Source: Bacillaceae bacterium SAS-127 (lineage in GTDB: Bacteria > Bacillota > Bacilli > Bacillales > Domibacillaceae). Taken from it: DNA of 56,072 nt. The position numbers and the translations under genes are program-made. Numbering within the stretch: the first letter of the stretch is position 1; each line of letters begins with the position of its first letter. This document shows, one piece after another, positions 1-7,713 of this stretch. The DNA lies in contig NKXN01000046.1 in NCBI GenBank assembly GCA_002261155.1, forward strand, positions 1-56,072, in the 5' to 3' direction. Below the pieces are notes generated by a model. That model saw nothing but the letters and a program-made list of their open reading frames with translations, was not told the DNA's origin and searched no databases.

Positions 1-154
1 AACCTTCAATGCCTTGCGCTTCAAACAACTTTACCCAGGTAATGACGGATGATTTCACTGTGCCCATGCTTTCTGCAATGGTTTGATAACTTTCCTTACT
101 AGTTAAATAACGTTCTACCGCTTTTAATTTATCGTCTACTGTATATTTAGACAT
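1..154 (-). CDS. IS3-family transposase OrfA, N-terminal part (partial)
   Basis: The minus strand encodes a protein beginning MSKYTVDDKLKAVERYL, followed by a helix-turn-helix region containing SYQTIAESMG and SSVITWVKLF. This is the typical N-terminal HTH of IS3-family (IS150-like) OrfA proteins, which bind the transposon ends. About 51 residues are visible; the rest of orfA and all of orfB (the DDE transposase, normally made by programmed frameshifting) lie beyond position 1. The ATG at 152-154 is the obvious start. Product class is quite secure; subgroup is inferred. Confidence 0.7.
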   Translation of the reverse strand, partial: MSKYTVDDKLKAVERYLTSKESYQTIAESMGTVKSSVITWVKLFEAQGIEG

Positions 155-206
155 AAAAACACCCCATAAATGTTAGTTTGGTGTCTAACATTTATGGGGC
201 AGTTCA
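1..206 (-). mobile_element. End of an IS3-family insertion sequence, running off the left edge
   Basis: The segment holds the beginning of an IS3-type orfA on the minus strand. Next to it is an inverted repeat (CCCATAAATGTTAG and its complement, about 164-198) that lies between the orfA start and the apparent element end near 206. The minus-strand end reads TGAACTGCCCCATAAATG, a TG start as expected of IS3 ends. Only one end is in the window, so target duplication and completeness cannot be judged. Confidence 0.65.
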
Positions 207-226
207 TGATTGAAGTTTCACTTTAT
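207..226. repeat. 20-bp direct repeat, copy 1 (partner at 1895-1914)
   Basis: TGATTGAAGTTTCACTTTAT occurs here and again at 1895-1914. The second copy is the tail of a structured element resembling the right end of an IS200/IS605 (TnpB) transposon. Here only this tail remains, between the IS3 end and the stop codon of the LuxR-type gene. Confidence 0.7.
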
Positions 227-1383
227 TTTACATAGCCTTTTCGGAAGCCGATTGCTACGATTTGTGCTCGGTTTTTCGCATCGAATTTGACCATTAAATT
301 ACTTATATAATCTTTCACCGTATGCTCGCTTAAATGTAACAATTCAGCTATTTCTTTATTGTTACATCCTTCTGCTAATAAATGAAGAACATTCATTTCA
401 CGTTCTGTTATGTGAAGATGGGGCTCCGTTGAAAATTCTTTATCACATCGTGTTAAATAAATGCCGATCCGATCTCCTACTTTTTCTAATATATTAATCA
501 TTTCAGGTTTGAATTCTAATTCTTCACCGATATTATCAAAAATGAGCCATCCGTAAAAAGTCCGGTCGAACACCGGAATAATGAAAAATGATTTTATATT
601 GAACCATTTAATATATTTCTCATCAAGATATTGAGAAGGGTTCTTTATAAATACCGGCTTTTTAGTCAACATGGCGGTTTTAAGCGGTTTAAGGGCATGT
701 AAAGGTTCTTTAATACTCTCCATCTTTGCAGGTTCTGCTCCAATCACGCCATGTACCTCTTTAGACCAAGGAATGTAAGAGTAAAATGAGCTCCGGTTAA
801 ATCCTAACAATTTCTCACAATGCTTCAAAATATGAATCAGGTCATTCATTCCGTTCGAGCGAATCAAGAGTTCATCGATCTCCTCGATCAGTGTCGTATG
901 TTTAAACGTTTGTTTCAAAGATAAACCTGAATGAGATAATGACTGTTCCTTCGACAAATGAACCTGTTCATTATATGTTGCCATGAGATGTGAAAGAATT
1001 TCTTGAATAGAGCTAATAACAGGCATCACTTTATTTGTTTTCATTTTTAAGATTAATGGCAACATCGATTTCCATAATATAAATGAAAACGTTTGAAGTC
1101 TAGCGTTAGTTAGTAACGACAAATTAGGGTATAACCACATTTCGTAAAACTGTTGATAAAAAAGGTCGATTTCTTCTTTATATAAATGATGTTTAACTTT
1201 TGAAAATGAATGAAAAAGTGAATCAGAAAGTGTTTGAAGAGCCACTTGCTCTTCTTTGGATAAAGAATCGTCGAAGACAATAAAAGTCGTAATATTTTTT
1301 TCGATTGTAGTAGACTGACTTTGTAAAAATAGTGATAAATCATTGGCAGAGATTCTTTCGTTATGTTGGATGACTCTTTTCAT
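223..1383 (-). CDS. LuxR/GerE-type transcriptional regulator with GAF-like sensor region
   Basis: A 386-residue protein. The C-terminal ~65 residues form a clear LuxR/GerE helix-turn-helix: ITEREMNVLHLLAEG, then NNKEIAELLHLSEHTVKDY and a recognition-helix region ending near FDAKNRAQIV. Residues roughly 165-310 look like a GAF-type sensory domain (for example SSFYSYIPW, KPVFIKNPSQYL, FFIIPVFDRTFYGWLIFDN). The N-terminal ~150 residues are unassigned. It is transcribed alone; upstream is a long AT-rich gap, and its stop codon abuts mobile-element relics. The ligand and targets cannot be inferred. Fold assignment of the C-terminus is secure; the GAF assignment is moderate. Confidence 0.75.
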   Translation of the reverse strand: MKRVIQHNERISANDLSLFLQSQSTTIEKNITTFIVFDDSLSKEEQVALQTLSDSLFHSFSKVKHHLYKEEIDLFYQQFYEMWLYPNLSLLTNARLQTFSFILWKSMLPLILKMKTNKVMPVISSIQEILSHLMATYNEQVHLSKEQSLSHSGLSLKQTFKHTTLIEEIDELLIRSNGMNDLIHILKHCEKLLGFNRSSFYSYIPWSKEVHGVIGAEPAKMESIKEPLHALKPLKTAMLTKKPVFIKNPSQYLDEKYIKWFNIKSFFIIPVFDRTFYGWLIFDNIGEELEFKPEMINILEKVGDRIGIYLTRCDKEFSTEPHLHITEREMNVLHLLAEGCNNKEIAELLHLSEHTVKDYISNLMVKFDAKNRAQIVAIGFRKGYVK

Positions 1384-1530
1384 ATGATCAATATCCTTCC
1401 TATTTATCTATTTGATTTTAACATATTTATTGAAGCGGTTTCATAAATCAGGTGGAAATTGAGCCTTTTGATGAAAAAAGAAACACAAGTAAGTGTTCTT
1501 GCCGAAATTTGCTCGCAACAAAACGAAGAA

Positions 1531-1570
1531 AGCTGCTTAAAAAGTGGATACTTTTGAGCAGTTTTTATTT
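1531..1570 (+). terminator. Orphan intrinsic terminator
   Basis: An inverted repeat AGCTGCTTAAAA ... CTTTTGAGCAG is followed by TTTTTATTT on the plus strand. No plus-strand gene precedes it, so it probably remains from a lost gene. The stretch 1571-1769 that follows is very AT-rich and I see no gene in it. Confidence 0.5.
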
Positions 1571-1769
1571 ATAAAAGTTTCTTAATTCTATTTACCTATA
1601 AATCAATTTAACTGTCATAATTTTTCCGATAATTGACACATTAATATTATACTATTTTTTGAATAACAGTTAAAAAAAGTATAACACTTTGTTGTTTTTT
1701 AGGTTGTTAGCAATTAATATGTTAAATAATCTAGTATTTGTTTTTTATCATAATATTTATCCTGCATTA

Positions 1770-1914
1770 ACGGGCAGTAAGAGCTCCACCTCCAAATAGC
1801 AAGAGAAGCAAAGCTATTTAGGTGGGAGATCAACAGCTCGTAAACGCCCGATTGGTTCAACTAACAATCAGTGGGGAATGAAGAAAACCCCCACTGATTG
1901 AAGTTTCACTTTAT
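1770..1914 (+). ncRNA. Relic of IS200/IS605 (TnpB) element right end / reRNA-like structured region
   Basis: The segment contains a multi-part fold. An outer arm pairs GGGC (about 1770) with GCCC (about 1847); an inner arm pairs CCACCTCCAAATAGC with GCTATTTAGGTGGG. It is followed by a perfect hairpin, AATCAGTGGGG ... CCCCACTGATT, and the tail GAAGTTTCAC. I recognise this arrangement as the 3' end of TnpB-carrying elements in Bacilli, where the transcript serves as the guide RNA scaffold (reRNA/omegaRNA). No tnpB gene remains nearby, so this is either a relic or a mobilisable non-autonomous end. The assignment rests on recall of similar ends. Confidence 0.45.
1895..1914. repeat. 20-bp direct repeat, copy 2 (partner at 207-226)
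   Basis: Identical to 207-226. In this copy the repeat begins inside the right arm of the AATCAGTGGGG hairpin and ends just beyond it, so the structured element's terminus probably lies within it. Confidence 0.7.
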
Positions 1915-1964
1915 GATGATCATTTTCATAAAATCATAGTGAGAATAAAAAGGAGGCTGGATGG

Positions 1965-2228
1965 ATGCAAAGATATAGGCGCAGAAACACACCTGCTTTT
2001 ACATGGTTATCTTATTTCACCTTTTTTGCTGGAGTGGCTTTGTTTAGTATTGGATTATACAATGAAGATAGTTTGGAGCTTAATGAAAAGGGATATTATG
2101 TTGCAGTCATGATTCTCGTAGCAGTCGGTGCGATTTTAACGCAAAAAGTAACGAGAGATAACGCTGAGGATAATGAAATGATGGCTGAGCAAGACAGAAT
2201 GCAGAACTTATCCAATAAAGTCGAGTAA
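1965..2228 (+). CDS. YiaA/YiaB-like two-helix inner membrane protein
   Basis: An 87-residue protein preceded by a strong AGGAGG site. Two hydrophobic segments are visible: residues about 11-32 (AFTWLSYFTFFAGVALFSIG) and about 46-62 (YYVAVMILVAVGAILTQKV), with a polar, acidic tail. The spacing and the pattern of a conserved aromatic W-x-S-Y-F near the first helix match the YiaA/B domain. Function of this family is not known. It is a single gene closed by its own terminator. Confidence 0.6.
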   Translation: MQRYRRRNTPAFTWLSYFTFFAGVALFSIGLYNEDSLELNEKGYYVAVMILVAVGAILTQKVTRDNAEDNEMMAEQDRMQNLSNKVE

Positions 2229-2262
2229 AAAGAAGGTGCTAAAGAGGCACCTTCTTTTTTAA
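2229..2262 (+). terminator. Intrinsic terminator after the YiaA/B-like gene
   Basis: AAGAAGGTGC loop GCACCTTCTT followed by TTTT. Its complement also serves the converging minus-strand phosphoesterase gene poorly, so direction is assigned to the plus strand. Confidence 0.75.
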
Positions 2263-3368
2263 ACAAATCGTACATCCACTTTTAAGATTTCTGAGCGGCT
2301 TCCAATTCGAATCGGTGGTCCCCAAAAACCAAAGCCGGATGAAACGAAAGCGTGCAGCTGTTCTTTTTGTAAATAACCCCAATCCAGCTCGTACATCTTT
2401 TTAGTAATCAAATGGTTTGGAGCCATTTGTCCGCGATGAGTATGGCCAGAGAATAAAATATCCACGCCGCTTTCTTGTGCTTGTTTCAGCTCAAATGGCT
2501 GGTGATCCATGGCGATAATCGGATAAGCAGGATCGATATTTGTAAGCAGGCTGGCAAACGATTGTCTGTTTTTATCTGTTTTATCTTTGCGGCCGATGAG
2601 GTGAAAGCTATGATCGATCGTTAGCTTTTCATCTAACAGGATGTTAATATTGATCTTCTTCATTTCCTCAATAAATTCCGCCACTTGCCCGCCGTAATAT
2701 TCGTGATTGCCAAGCACGCCATACACACCTAATGGAGCCTGCAACTCGCTCATGATCGTGCTCATGTTTTTACGAGTAAAAGCTTCAAGGTCATCATCAA
2801 TAATATCGCCAGGTAAAAGAATTAAGTCGGGTTCGATCTCTTTTACTTTTTCGACTAATCGCTTTAAGTGAGAGGTTCCAGATAGTGTACCGAAATGCAT
2901 ATCAGAAGCCATGGCAATACGCAACGACTCTCGATTACCTTGTTTCTTCGGCACGTTAATCTGATAGGTTCTTACAATAGGGCTATAGGCATGAAATAAT
3001 CCGTAAGCAAAAATGATCATGAATATGGTAAGCGCCACATTTCCAACGACCAAAATCGCTGTGGATAGCGGGACGGAAGCGAGTGTTAACAGAAACACAG
3101 CGAGATCCGCTAACGGTAAAAGTAAGAGGCTATATTGAATGACCGCTAACCAAATGTAGCCGATCACACGAAAAGCGGATAAAAACTTCGCCATTCGACT
3201 AGCAATAAAAGAATACGAAAGAAAAGTAAAAAGAACGCTATATAGCAATGGATTTTCAACATCAAAGGCCACTTTCAGCCACACCCATCCATTCCAGCCG
3301 ATATAAAATAATAAACTATTAAATAGAAGAAATATGAGAATAAAATGAACCGTTTTGAATTTCGTCAT
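2259..3368 (-). CDS. Membrane-anchored calcineurin-like metallophosphoesterase
   Basis: A 369-residue protein. The N-terminal ~140 residues carry four or so hydrophobic segments. The rest is a calcineurin-type metallophosphoesterase domain with its metal-binding signatures in order: ASDMHFG (about 153), PGDIIDD (about 186), GNHEYY (about 219), the His of MDHQPF (about 288) and FSGHTHRGQ (about 306). The fold and layout resemble YkuE/YaeI-type enzymes; UDP-diacylglucosamine hydrolase or phosphodiesterase activities are known in relatives, but the substrate here is open. ATG start at 3368 has an AAAAAGGAG ribosome binding site. The catalytic domain probably faces outward or inward depending on helix number, which I cannot settle. 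Confidence 0.75.
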   Translation of the reverse strand: MTKFKTVHFILIFLLFNSLLFYIGWNGWVWLKVAFDVENPLLYSVLFTFLSYSFIASRMAKFLSAFRVIGYIWLAVIQYSLLLLPLADLAVFLLTLASVPLSTAILVVGNVALTIFMIIFAYGLFHAYSPIVRTYQINVPKKQGNRESLRIAMASDMHFGTLSGTSHLKRLVEKVKEIEPDLILLPGDIIDDDLEAFTRKNMSTIMSELQAPLGVYGVLGNHEYYGGQVAEFIEEMKKININILLDEKLTIDHSFHLIGRKDKTDKNRQSFASLLTNIDPAYPIIAMDHQPFELKQAQESGVDILFSGHTHRGQMAPNHLITKKMYELDWGYLQKEQLHAFVSSGFGFWGPPIRIGSRSEILKVDVRFV

Positions 3369-3474
3369 CTGCTGTTTCTCCTTTTTGAGATTGTACTTGA
3401 TTTTAACATACCTAATGGGGTGGGTTCAGAGATTTGGATTGTTCGGGAAATAGAGTGGGGACCTTATTTATACA

Positions 3475-3513
3475 AAAAATCCGCCCCCAACTTAGTTGAG
3501 GACGGTCTTTTAT
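3475..3513 (-). terminator. Intrinsic terminator for natB
   Basis: On the minus strand, GACCGTCCTCAACT loop AGTTGGGGGCGG is followed by ATTTTTTG, placed directly after the natB stop codon. Confidence 0.65.
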
Positions 3514-3515
3514 GA

Positions 3516-4682
3516 TTATTTTCCGATCATTAATTTATGATTATGGAACAGTTTATTGGCAATTGGGAAGATCAGAACGATCAAAATGAGATAGCTGGCA
3601 ACAGCCACTGCAAATGCTGCGAATGTCATTTGGTCATTAAATGAATCTCTTACGAAAAGGAACAAGTTAAGGGCAGGAATCGCATATAGCTTGATGTTTA
3701 AAGATTCTTCAATGAACGTAATTGCAAGTAACGGAAACGTCATACAACCTACAACGGGAGTTATATAGTAGCCAGCTTCCTTCACTGAATTCGCCAGCAT
3801 GCTTAATATCATTTCAATTTCGGTGATGAAGACGGCAAATAAGATAATAAGAACGGCGCTCATTCCAATGAATGCTCCTAAGTTTGGAATGATTTCAATT
3901 CCCTTTTTCAGCTCTGTTGTAAAGTTAATCTCGATGCCCATGATAACGAGACAAAGCAACCCGGTAAAAATACCAAGCAATGAGATCGTCAACCATTTAG
4001 CTAGTAATATTTTTATCGGTTTGACTGGTGCAATTAACAATGCTTCCATCGTTTTCTTTTCTTTTTCTCCAGCAAATAGCTCGGTTGCTGCAGGGTAGGA
4101 ACCGTTGGCAATAGCCATTGAAATTAACAGTGGCAATAAAATGGTTAGCATGTAAGAAGCGGCGGCATTATCTTCATTTTTAGTTGGTACTTCTTTCATG
4201 TTAAATACTTGAATCACTTCTGTAGGTATTTCTTTGTCTGCTAGTCGCACTTGAGTCTCTTTCGTTTGCCATTGGGATAAAGCACTCATGATCACATTTA
4301 AAGCGCCTGATGACTCTTGGCTACCAGGATCATAGATGATCTCTACGTCAATGGGGATTTGTTGCTCAAATTGTGTTTTCCATTCAGGTGCTACCTTTAG
4401 CCCAATTTGTACTTCTTTGTCTTCAACGGCTTGTTTCATCTCATTTGTTTTCTTAATGTCGGCATCTGGTATCAATGTTTCAAGTTGAGTTACAAAGGTG
4501 GAATCTAAGTCAGGCTCAATAGCTAGCGTAAATTCGGTATTATCATCGTGTATACTTAACATTTTTTCATAAACGAAAGTTAATGCTGACATCATGACAA
4601 GAGGGAGGATAATGAGTAAAGTAATACTTCGTTTATCACGTAACACATCCTTCATCTCTTTTAGAAAAATTGTTTTAAACAT
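3516..4682 (-). CDS. natB: ABC-2 type permease, NatB-like
   Basis: A 388-residue ABC-2 permease: one N-terminal membrane helix (about 20-40), a ~140-residue extracytoplasmic domain, then five or six hydrophobic segments from about 175 to the end. The cytoplasmic FAGEKEKKTMEALLIAP segment (about 207) is the usual coupling region of NatB/CcmB-like permeases. Its start overlaps the end of the ATPase gene by 8 bases, so the two are translationally coupled. With the LytTR/sensor-kinase pair encoded divergently upstream, the set matches Bacillus NatAB, a sodium-efflux ABC transporter governed by NatK-NatR. The substrate is inferred from that resemblance. Confidence 0.8.
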   Translation of the reverse strand: MFKTIFLKEMKDVLRDKRSITLLIILPLVMMSALTFVYEKMLSIHDDNTEFTLAIEPDLDSTFVTQLETLIPDADIKKTNEMKQAVEDKEVQIGLKVAPEWKTQFEQQIPIDVEIIYDPGSQESSGALNVIMSALSQWQTKETQVRLADKEIPTEVIQVFNMKEVPTKNEDNAAASYMLTILLPLLISMAIANGSYPAATELFAGEKEKKTMEALLIAPVKPIKILLAKWLTISLLGIFTGLLCLVIMGIEINFTTELKKGIEIIPNLGAFIGMSAVLIILFAVFITEIEMILSMLANSVKEAGYYITPVVGCMTFPLLAITFIEESLNIKLYAIPALNLFLFVRDSFNDQMTFAAFAVAVASYLILIVLIFPIANKLFHNHKLMIGK

Positions 4683-5421
4683 ATAAATCCCCCCTGACGA
4701 TCTTTGATGTGAATAAGTAGTTTAAGTCACGACTTTTCTCTTGTTCATATAGCTCTTCCAATCCACCTTCATAGACGATTTGTCCTTTATGCATCATAAT
4801 GACATCCTCACAAAGGTGGGCGATTTCATCCATAATATGAGTCGAGAAAATAATCGTTTTTCCCTCTTTTTTGTATTGATAAATGACTTCTCGAAAGATA
4901 TTAGATGAGGTAATATCAAGCCCAGTCGTTGGCTCATCGAATAATAAAATATCGGGATCGTGGATTAACGTGCGAGCAATGGCAACCTTTTGTTTCATTC
5001 CTTTGGAAAACCCTTCTACTTTGCGATCTAAATATTTGCGCATCCCAAATCGTTTAGAAAGCATATCAATTTGATTTTTCGTTTCATGGGCTGTCATACC
5101 GTAAAGGCTCCCGAAATATTCAAGGTTTTCTCGAGCAGTTAACCGATTATAAAGGCCGGTTTCCGCTCCGAAGAGGACGCCTAGTCGAGAACGAACCTGT
5201 TCTTTATGTTTAAAATTATCCATGCCATCAATCGTGATCGTGCCTTCATCTGGTTGAACGAGTGTACAAATCATGCGTAATAACGTCGTTTTACCAGCGC
5301 CGTTTTCACCGATTAATCCGACCACATGCCCTTTTTTCACAGAGAAGGACACATAATCAATTGCCTTTACTATTTGTTTCTTGTCTTTAAATTGTTTGGA
5401 GACCTTTTCAATCTGGATCAA
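4675..5421 (-). CDS. natA: ABC transporter ATP-binding protein, NatA-like
   Basis: A 248-residue ATPase with Walker A GENGAGKTT (about 39), a Q-loop region replaced by LFGAETGLYNRLTARENL (typical of drug/sodium ABC-2 ATPases), signature FSKGMKQK (about 138), Walker B ILLFDEPTTGLD (about 157) and the H-loop STHIMDE. It is the energiser of the adjacent permease. It begins about 160 bases from the divergent regulator gene, so both units probably share a control region at 5422-5584. Confidence 0.85.
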   Translation of the reverse strand: MIQIEKVSKQFKDKKQIVKAIDYVSFSVKKGHVVGLIGENGAGKTTLLRMICTLVQPDEGTITIDGMDNFKHKEQVRSRLGVLFGAETGLYNRLTARENLEYFGSLYGMTAHETKNQIDMLSKRFGMRKYLDRKVEGFSKGMKQKVAIARTLIHDPDILLFDEPTTGLDITSSNIFREVIYQYKKEGKTIIFSTHIMDEIAHLCEDVIMMHKGQIVYEGGLEELYEQEKSRDLNYLFTSKIVRGDLYV

Positions 5422-5584
5422 TGTATTTCGCTCCTTTTCGCTGTTTTCTTACGCTTATTGTATCGAATACAGTTTTTTTGTCTGCGATTATGTTGCGAAA
5501 GGGGCTTTACTTGTCGTGAAAAGGTCTGTTTTTCCATTCGTTTGTATTATAATATTGGTAAATTTGTAGAAGGGGCTATAATTG

Positions 5585-6286
5585 ATGATTAAGGTAGGCA
5601 TTGTCGACGACCGCAAAATTGACCTCGATAAATTGCGGTTTCTATTAAAAGATATAGAAGATATTGAACTCGTGTTTGCGACGACAAACTCGGAGAAGGC
5701 TTATGAAGAAATACAGAAGCAAGAGATTAATTTATTAATAGCCGATATTGAAATGCCCGGAATTTCTGGATATGAATTAGCTGACTTTATCGATACGCAT
5801 GGGTTATTAATGACGGTTATTTTCATCACGGCTAAAAGTGGTTACGCTGTACATGCCTTTGAACTGAATGTGCATGACTACATTATGAAGCCTTATACGA
5901 AGGAGCGTCTTCTTCAGTCACTAGAACGTTATCGAAAGAAACAGCATTCGGGAAATGTAACGGGTAGGCTGGTGTTAAAGCATAAGGGACATATTGAAAT
6001 GATACCGAAAAAAGAGATTATTTTTATTGAACGAACAGGACGGACATCCACGATCCATACGACGCGTGGAACATATGAAGCGTATTTAACGTTGAATGAA
6101 TTAGAAGGAAGTTTGCGTGAGCACCATTTCATTCGCTCTCATCGCTCGTTTATTATTAACTTGCATTATGTGAAAAGCTTCTCCCTTTATTCGAAAAAAT
6201 CATACAGTACTTCCTTTGAAGGGACGAAAGCAACAGCGATCGTGACGAAAGAAATGATTGACCATTTACAAACGTACTATTTTTAA
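5585..6286 (+). CDS. natR: LytTR-family response regulator, NatR-like
   Basis: A 233-residue regulator. Residues 1-120 are a receiver domain with the acidic pocket DDRK, phosphoacceptor D in IADIEMPG (about 56), T/S in FITAKS and K in IMKPYT. Residues about 130-233 are a LytTR DNA-binding domain (IIFIERTGRTSTIHTTRG and HFIRSHRSFIIN). A TTG lies just before the ATG at 5585; the ATG is preferred because GAAGGGG ends about 10 bases upstream. Divergent to natAB and coupled to the kinase gene, it most likely activates natAB. Confidence 0.8.
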   Translation: MIKVGIVDDRKIDLDKLRFLLKDIEDIELVFATTNSEKAYEEIQKQEINLLIADIEMPGISGYELADFIDTHGLLMTVIFITAKSGYAVHAFELNVHDYIMKPYTKERLLQSLERYRKKQHSGNVTGRLVLKHKGHIEMIPKKEIIFIERTGRTSTIHTTRGTYEAYLTLNELEGSLREHHFIRSHRSFIINLHYVKSFSLYSKKSYSTSFEGTKATAIVTKEMIDHLQTYYF

Positions 6287-6299
6287 GGAGGGTCCCTAC

Positions 6300-7241
6300 A
6301 TGTCTAGCTTTCTCACACTAGTTATTTGGCTGTTAGCCGCGGTTTGGACCGCTTCTTCACATAGTTTTTGGATAATGGGCTTGTTGATTGGCTTAGCAGT
6401 GGTGCAGCTGGTGGATACTTGGAGGAAGCAGAAGTATCCGCGATCGTGGCAGTGGACATTGCTCGGTTTGCAGGTGGCTTGGCTAGTCGCCGCTTATTGG
6501 ACGACTGAGCCATATCTTTTAGCAGGTCTGTTCATACAGTGGGTTGGAATGAAGGTAATGGCACGTCCCCTTCAGATCGCAAAAGAAAAACAAGCCGTTT
6601 GGCAAAACAGTTATGATCAGCAAGCGGCTTTATTAAATGAACTAAGGCATCAGCGCCATGATTTACATAAACATTTGACAGCGATCCAATATGCGAGTAG
6701 TGGTTCTGTTTATACCTACGAAGAAAGCTTGCAAAATCGCCATGCCGAGATTGATCATGTGTTGCGAAGTGAGATAAATGTCGTTGCCGGGGCACTATAC
6801 GCATATCAACAGCAGGCAAAGGAAAAGGAGCTTTCGCTTTATTATCATATACAACAGGCGATTTCCGGACTTCCACTGCCGGAGCATGAGCTTGTTTCTT
6901 TACTAAGCAACATGTTATGTAACGCCCTGGAAGCCGCTGAACAATATCAACTTCAAACACAAAACAAAGCGCGTGTCCAGCTCACTTGCCGCAAACAAAG
7001 TGGGATTTGGGTCATCGTTTGTCAAAATCATACGATTCCTTTAGCAAATGAAACAATCGAACGGATATACACGAAGCGAGCCATATCAACAAAAGGCGGT
7101 TCTCACGAAGGATTAGGTACACAGCAAATCCAGAGAATTGTTACACAAGCTTCGGGGAATTTAGACTTTATTGCAAAAGGCGAACAATTCACATTAAAAA
7201 TTAAAATACCTGATATACAATCAAGTCATTCAAACGAGTAG
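6300..7241 (+). CDS. natK: Sensor histidine kinase with GHKL ATPase domain, NatK-like
   Basis: About 313 residues. Three to four membrane helices fill the first ~90 residues with little outside the membrane. A phosphoacceptor region RHQRHDLHKHLTAIQ follows (about 115), then a GHKL ATPase with N-box LLSNMLCNALEAAEQ and G-box GGSHEGLGTQQ. This resembles the AgrC/CitA-like kinases that partner LytTR regulators. An in-frame ATG at 6258 lies inside the upstream gene; the ATG at 6300 is chosen because AAGGAGGG ends 8 bases before it. It pairs with the regulator just upstream. Confidence 0.75.
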   Translation: MSSFLTLVIWLLAAVWTASSHSFWIMGLLIGLAVVQLVDTWRKQKYPRSWQWTLLGLQVAWLVAAYWTTEPYLLAGLFIQWVGMKVMARPLQIAKEKQAVWQNSYDQQAALLNELRHQRHDLHKHLTAIQYASSGSVYTYEESLQNRHAEIDHVLRSEINVVAGALYAYQQQAKEKELSLYYHIQQAISGLPLPEHELVSLLSNMLCNALEAAEQYQLQTQNKARVQLTCRKQSGIWVIVCQNHTIPLANETIERIYTKRAISTKGGSHEGLGTQQIQRIVTQASGNLDFIAKGEQFTLKIKIPDIQSSHSNE

Positions 7242-7313
7242 GGTATATTTGGATAAAAGAGCGCTGGATGATATAGTGATAGTAGTAACCAATTAATAGG
7301 AGGGTGATTCCTT

Positions 7314-7502
7314 TTGAGTGCATGGGTTGCTTTAGTGATCGTTAGCTTGGCTGTGCTTGTAGACTGCTTTTGGTTGGATATCGACGGGAAAAGATGGGGC
7401 TGGATGAAAAGTTGGTCTAAAACTTACAAGATTCTATTTTTTGCAGGTTTTATCGTTGCTTCTATTATTATCTATCTTGCTTTAGGTGTGGAGTATGTTT
7501 AA
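7314..7502 (+). CDS. Small two-helix membrane protein, unknown
   Basis: A 62-residue protein starting at TTG after a good AGGAGGGTGA site. It has two hydrophobic segments (about 3-20 and 41-58) separated by the polar, Trp-rich stretch DIDGKRWGWMKSWSK. I do not recognise the family. It follows the kinase gene by about 70 bases and ends at a strong terminator, so it may be the last gene of the natRK unit. Confidence 0.55.
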   Translation: MSAWVALVIVSLAVLVDCFWLDIDGKRWGWMKSWSKTYKILFFAGFIVASIIIYLALGVEYV

Positions 7503-7505
7503 GAG

Positions 7506-7549
7506 GAGTGTCTCATAAGTCGATTTTTCGGCTTAGAGACACTCTTTTT
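7506..7549 (+). terminator. Intrinsic terminator ending the natRK unit
   Basis: GAGTGTCTC and GAGACACTC pair around an inner TAAG/CTTA arm and are followed by five T. Confidence 0.85.
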
Positions 7550-7587
7550 GCTTTTGTAAGGTACTAACGTTTTCTCTCTTTTCTCTC

Positions 7588-7670
7588 ACCGCAAAAATAA
7601 TGTGGTTTACCACAAAAAAATTACGGTGATTAACTAGAAGGTTGTGGGTGAACTGGTTAAATGTTACTAT
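7588..7670 (+). promoter_or_regulatory. Probable comQ promoter with ComA-like half sites
   Basis: ACCGCAA (7588) and the perfect inverted repeat TGTGGTTTACCACA (7601-7614) resemble degenerate ComA boxes (consensus TTGCGG-N4-CCGCAA). Downstream, TTGTGG (7642-7647) and TACTAT (7665-7670) are separated by 17 bases and could be the -35 and -10. A half site overlapping the -35 would fit positive autoregulation. This is inference from spacing and similarity. Confidence 0.45.
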
Positions 7671-7713
7671 ATTATTTGGGAATAAGTTCAAATAAGAGAG
7701 GAGGATGAGATGA

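Noticed and set aside
6532-6960. 142-codon minus-strand frame inside natK
   Set aside because: Antisense to a well-supported kinase gene with conserved H, N and G boxes; a shadow frame.
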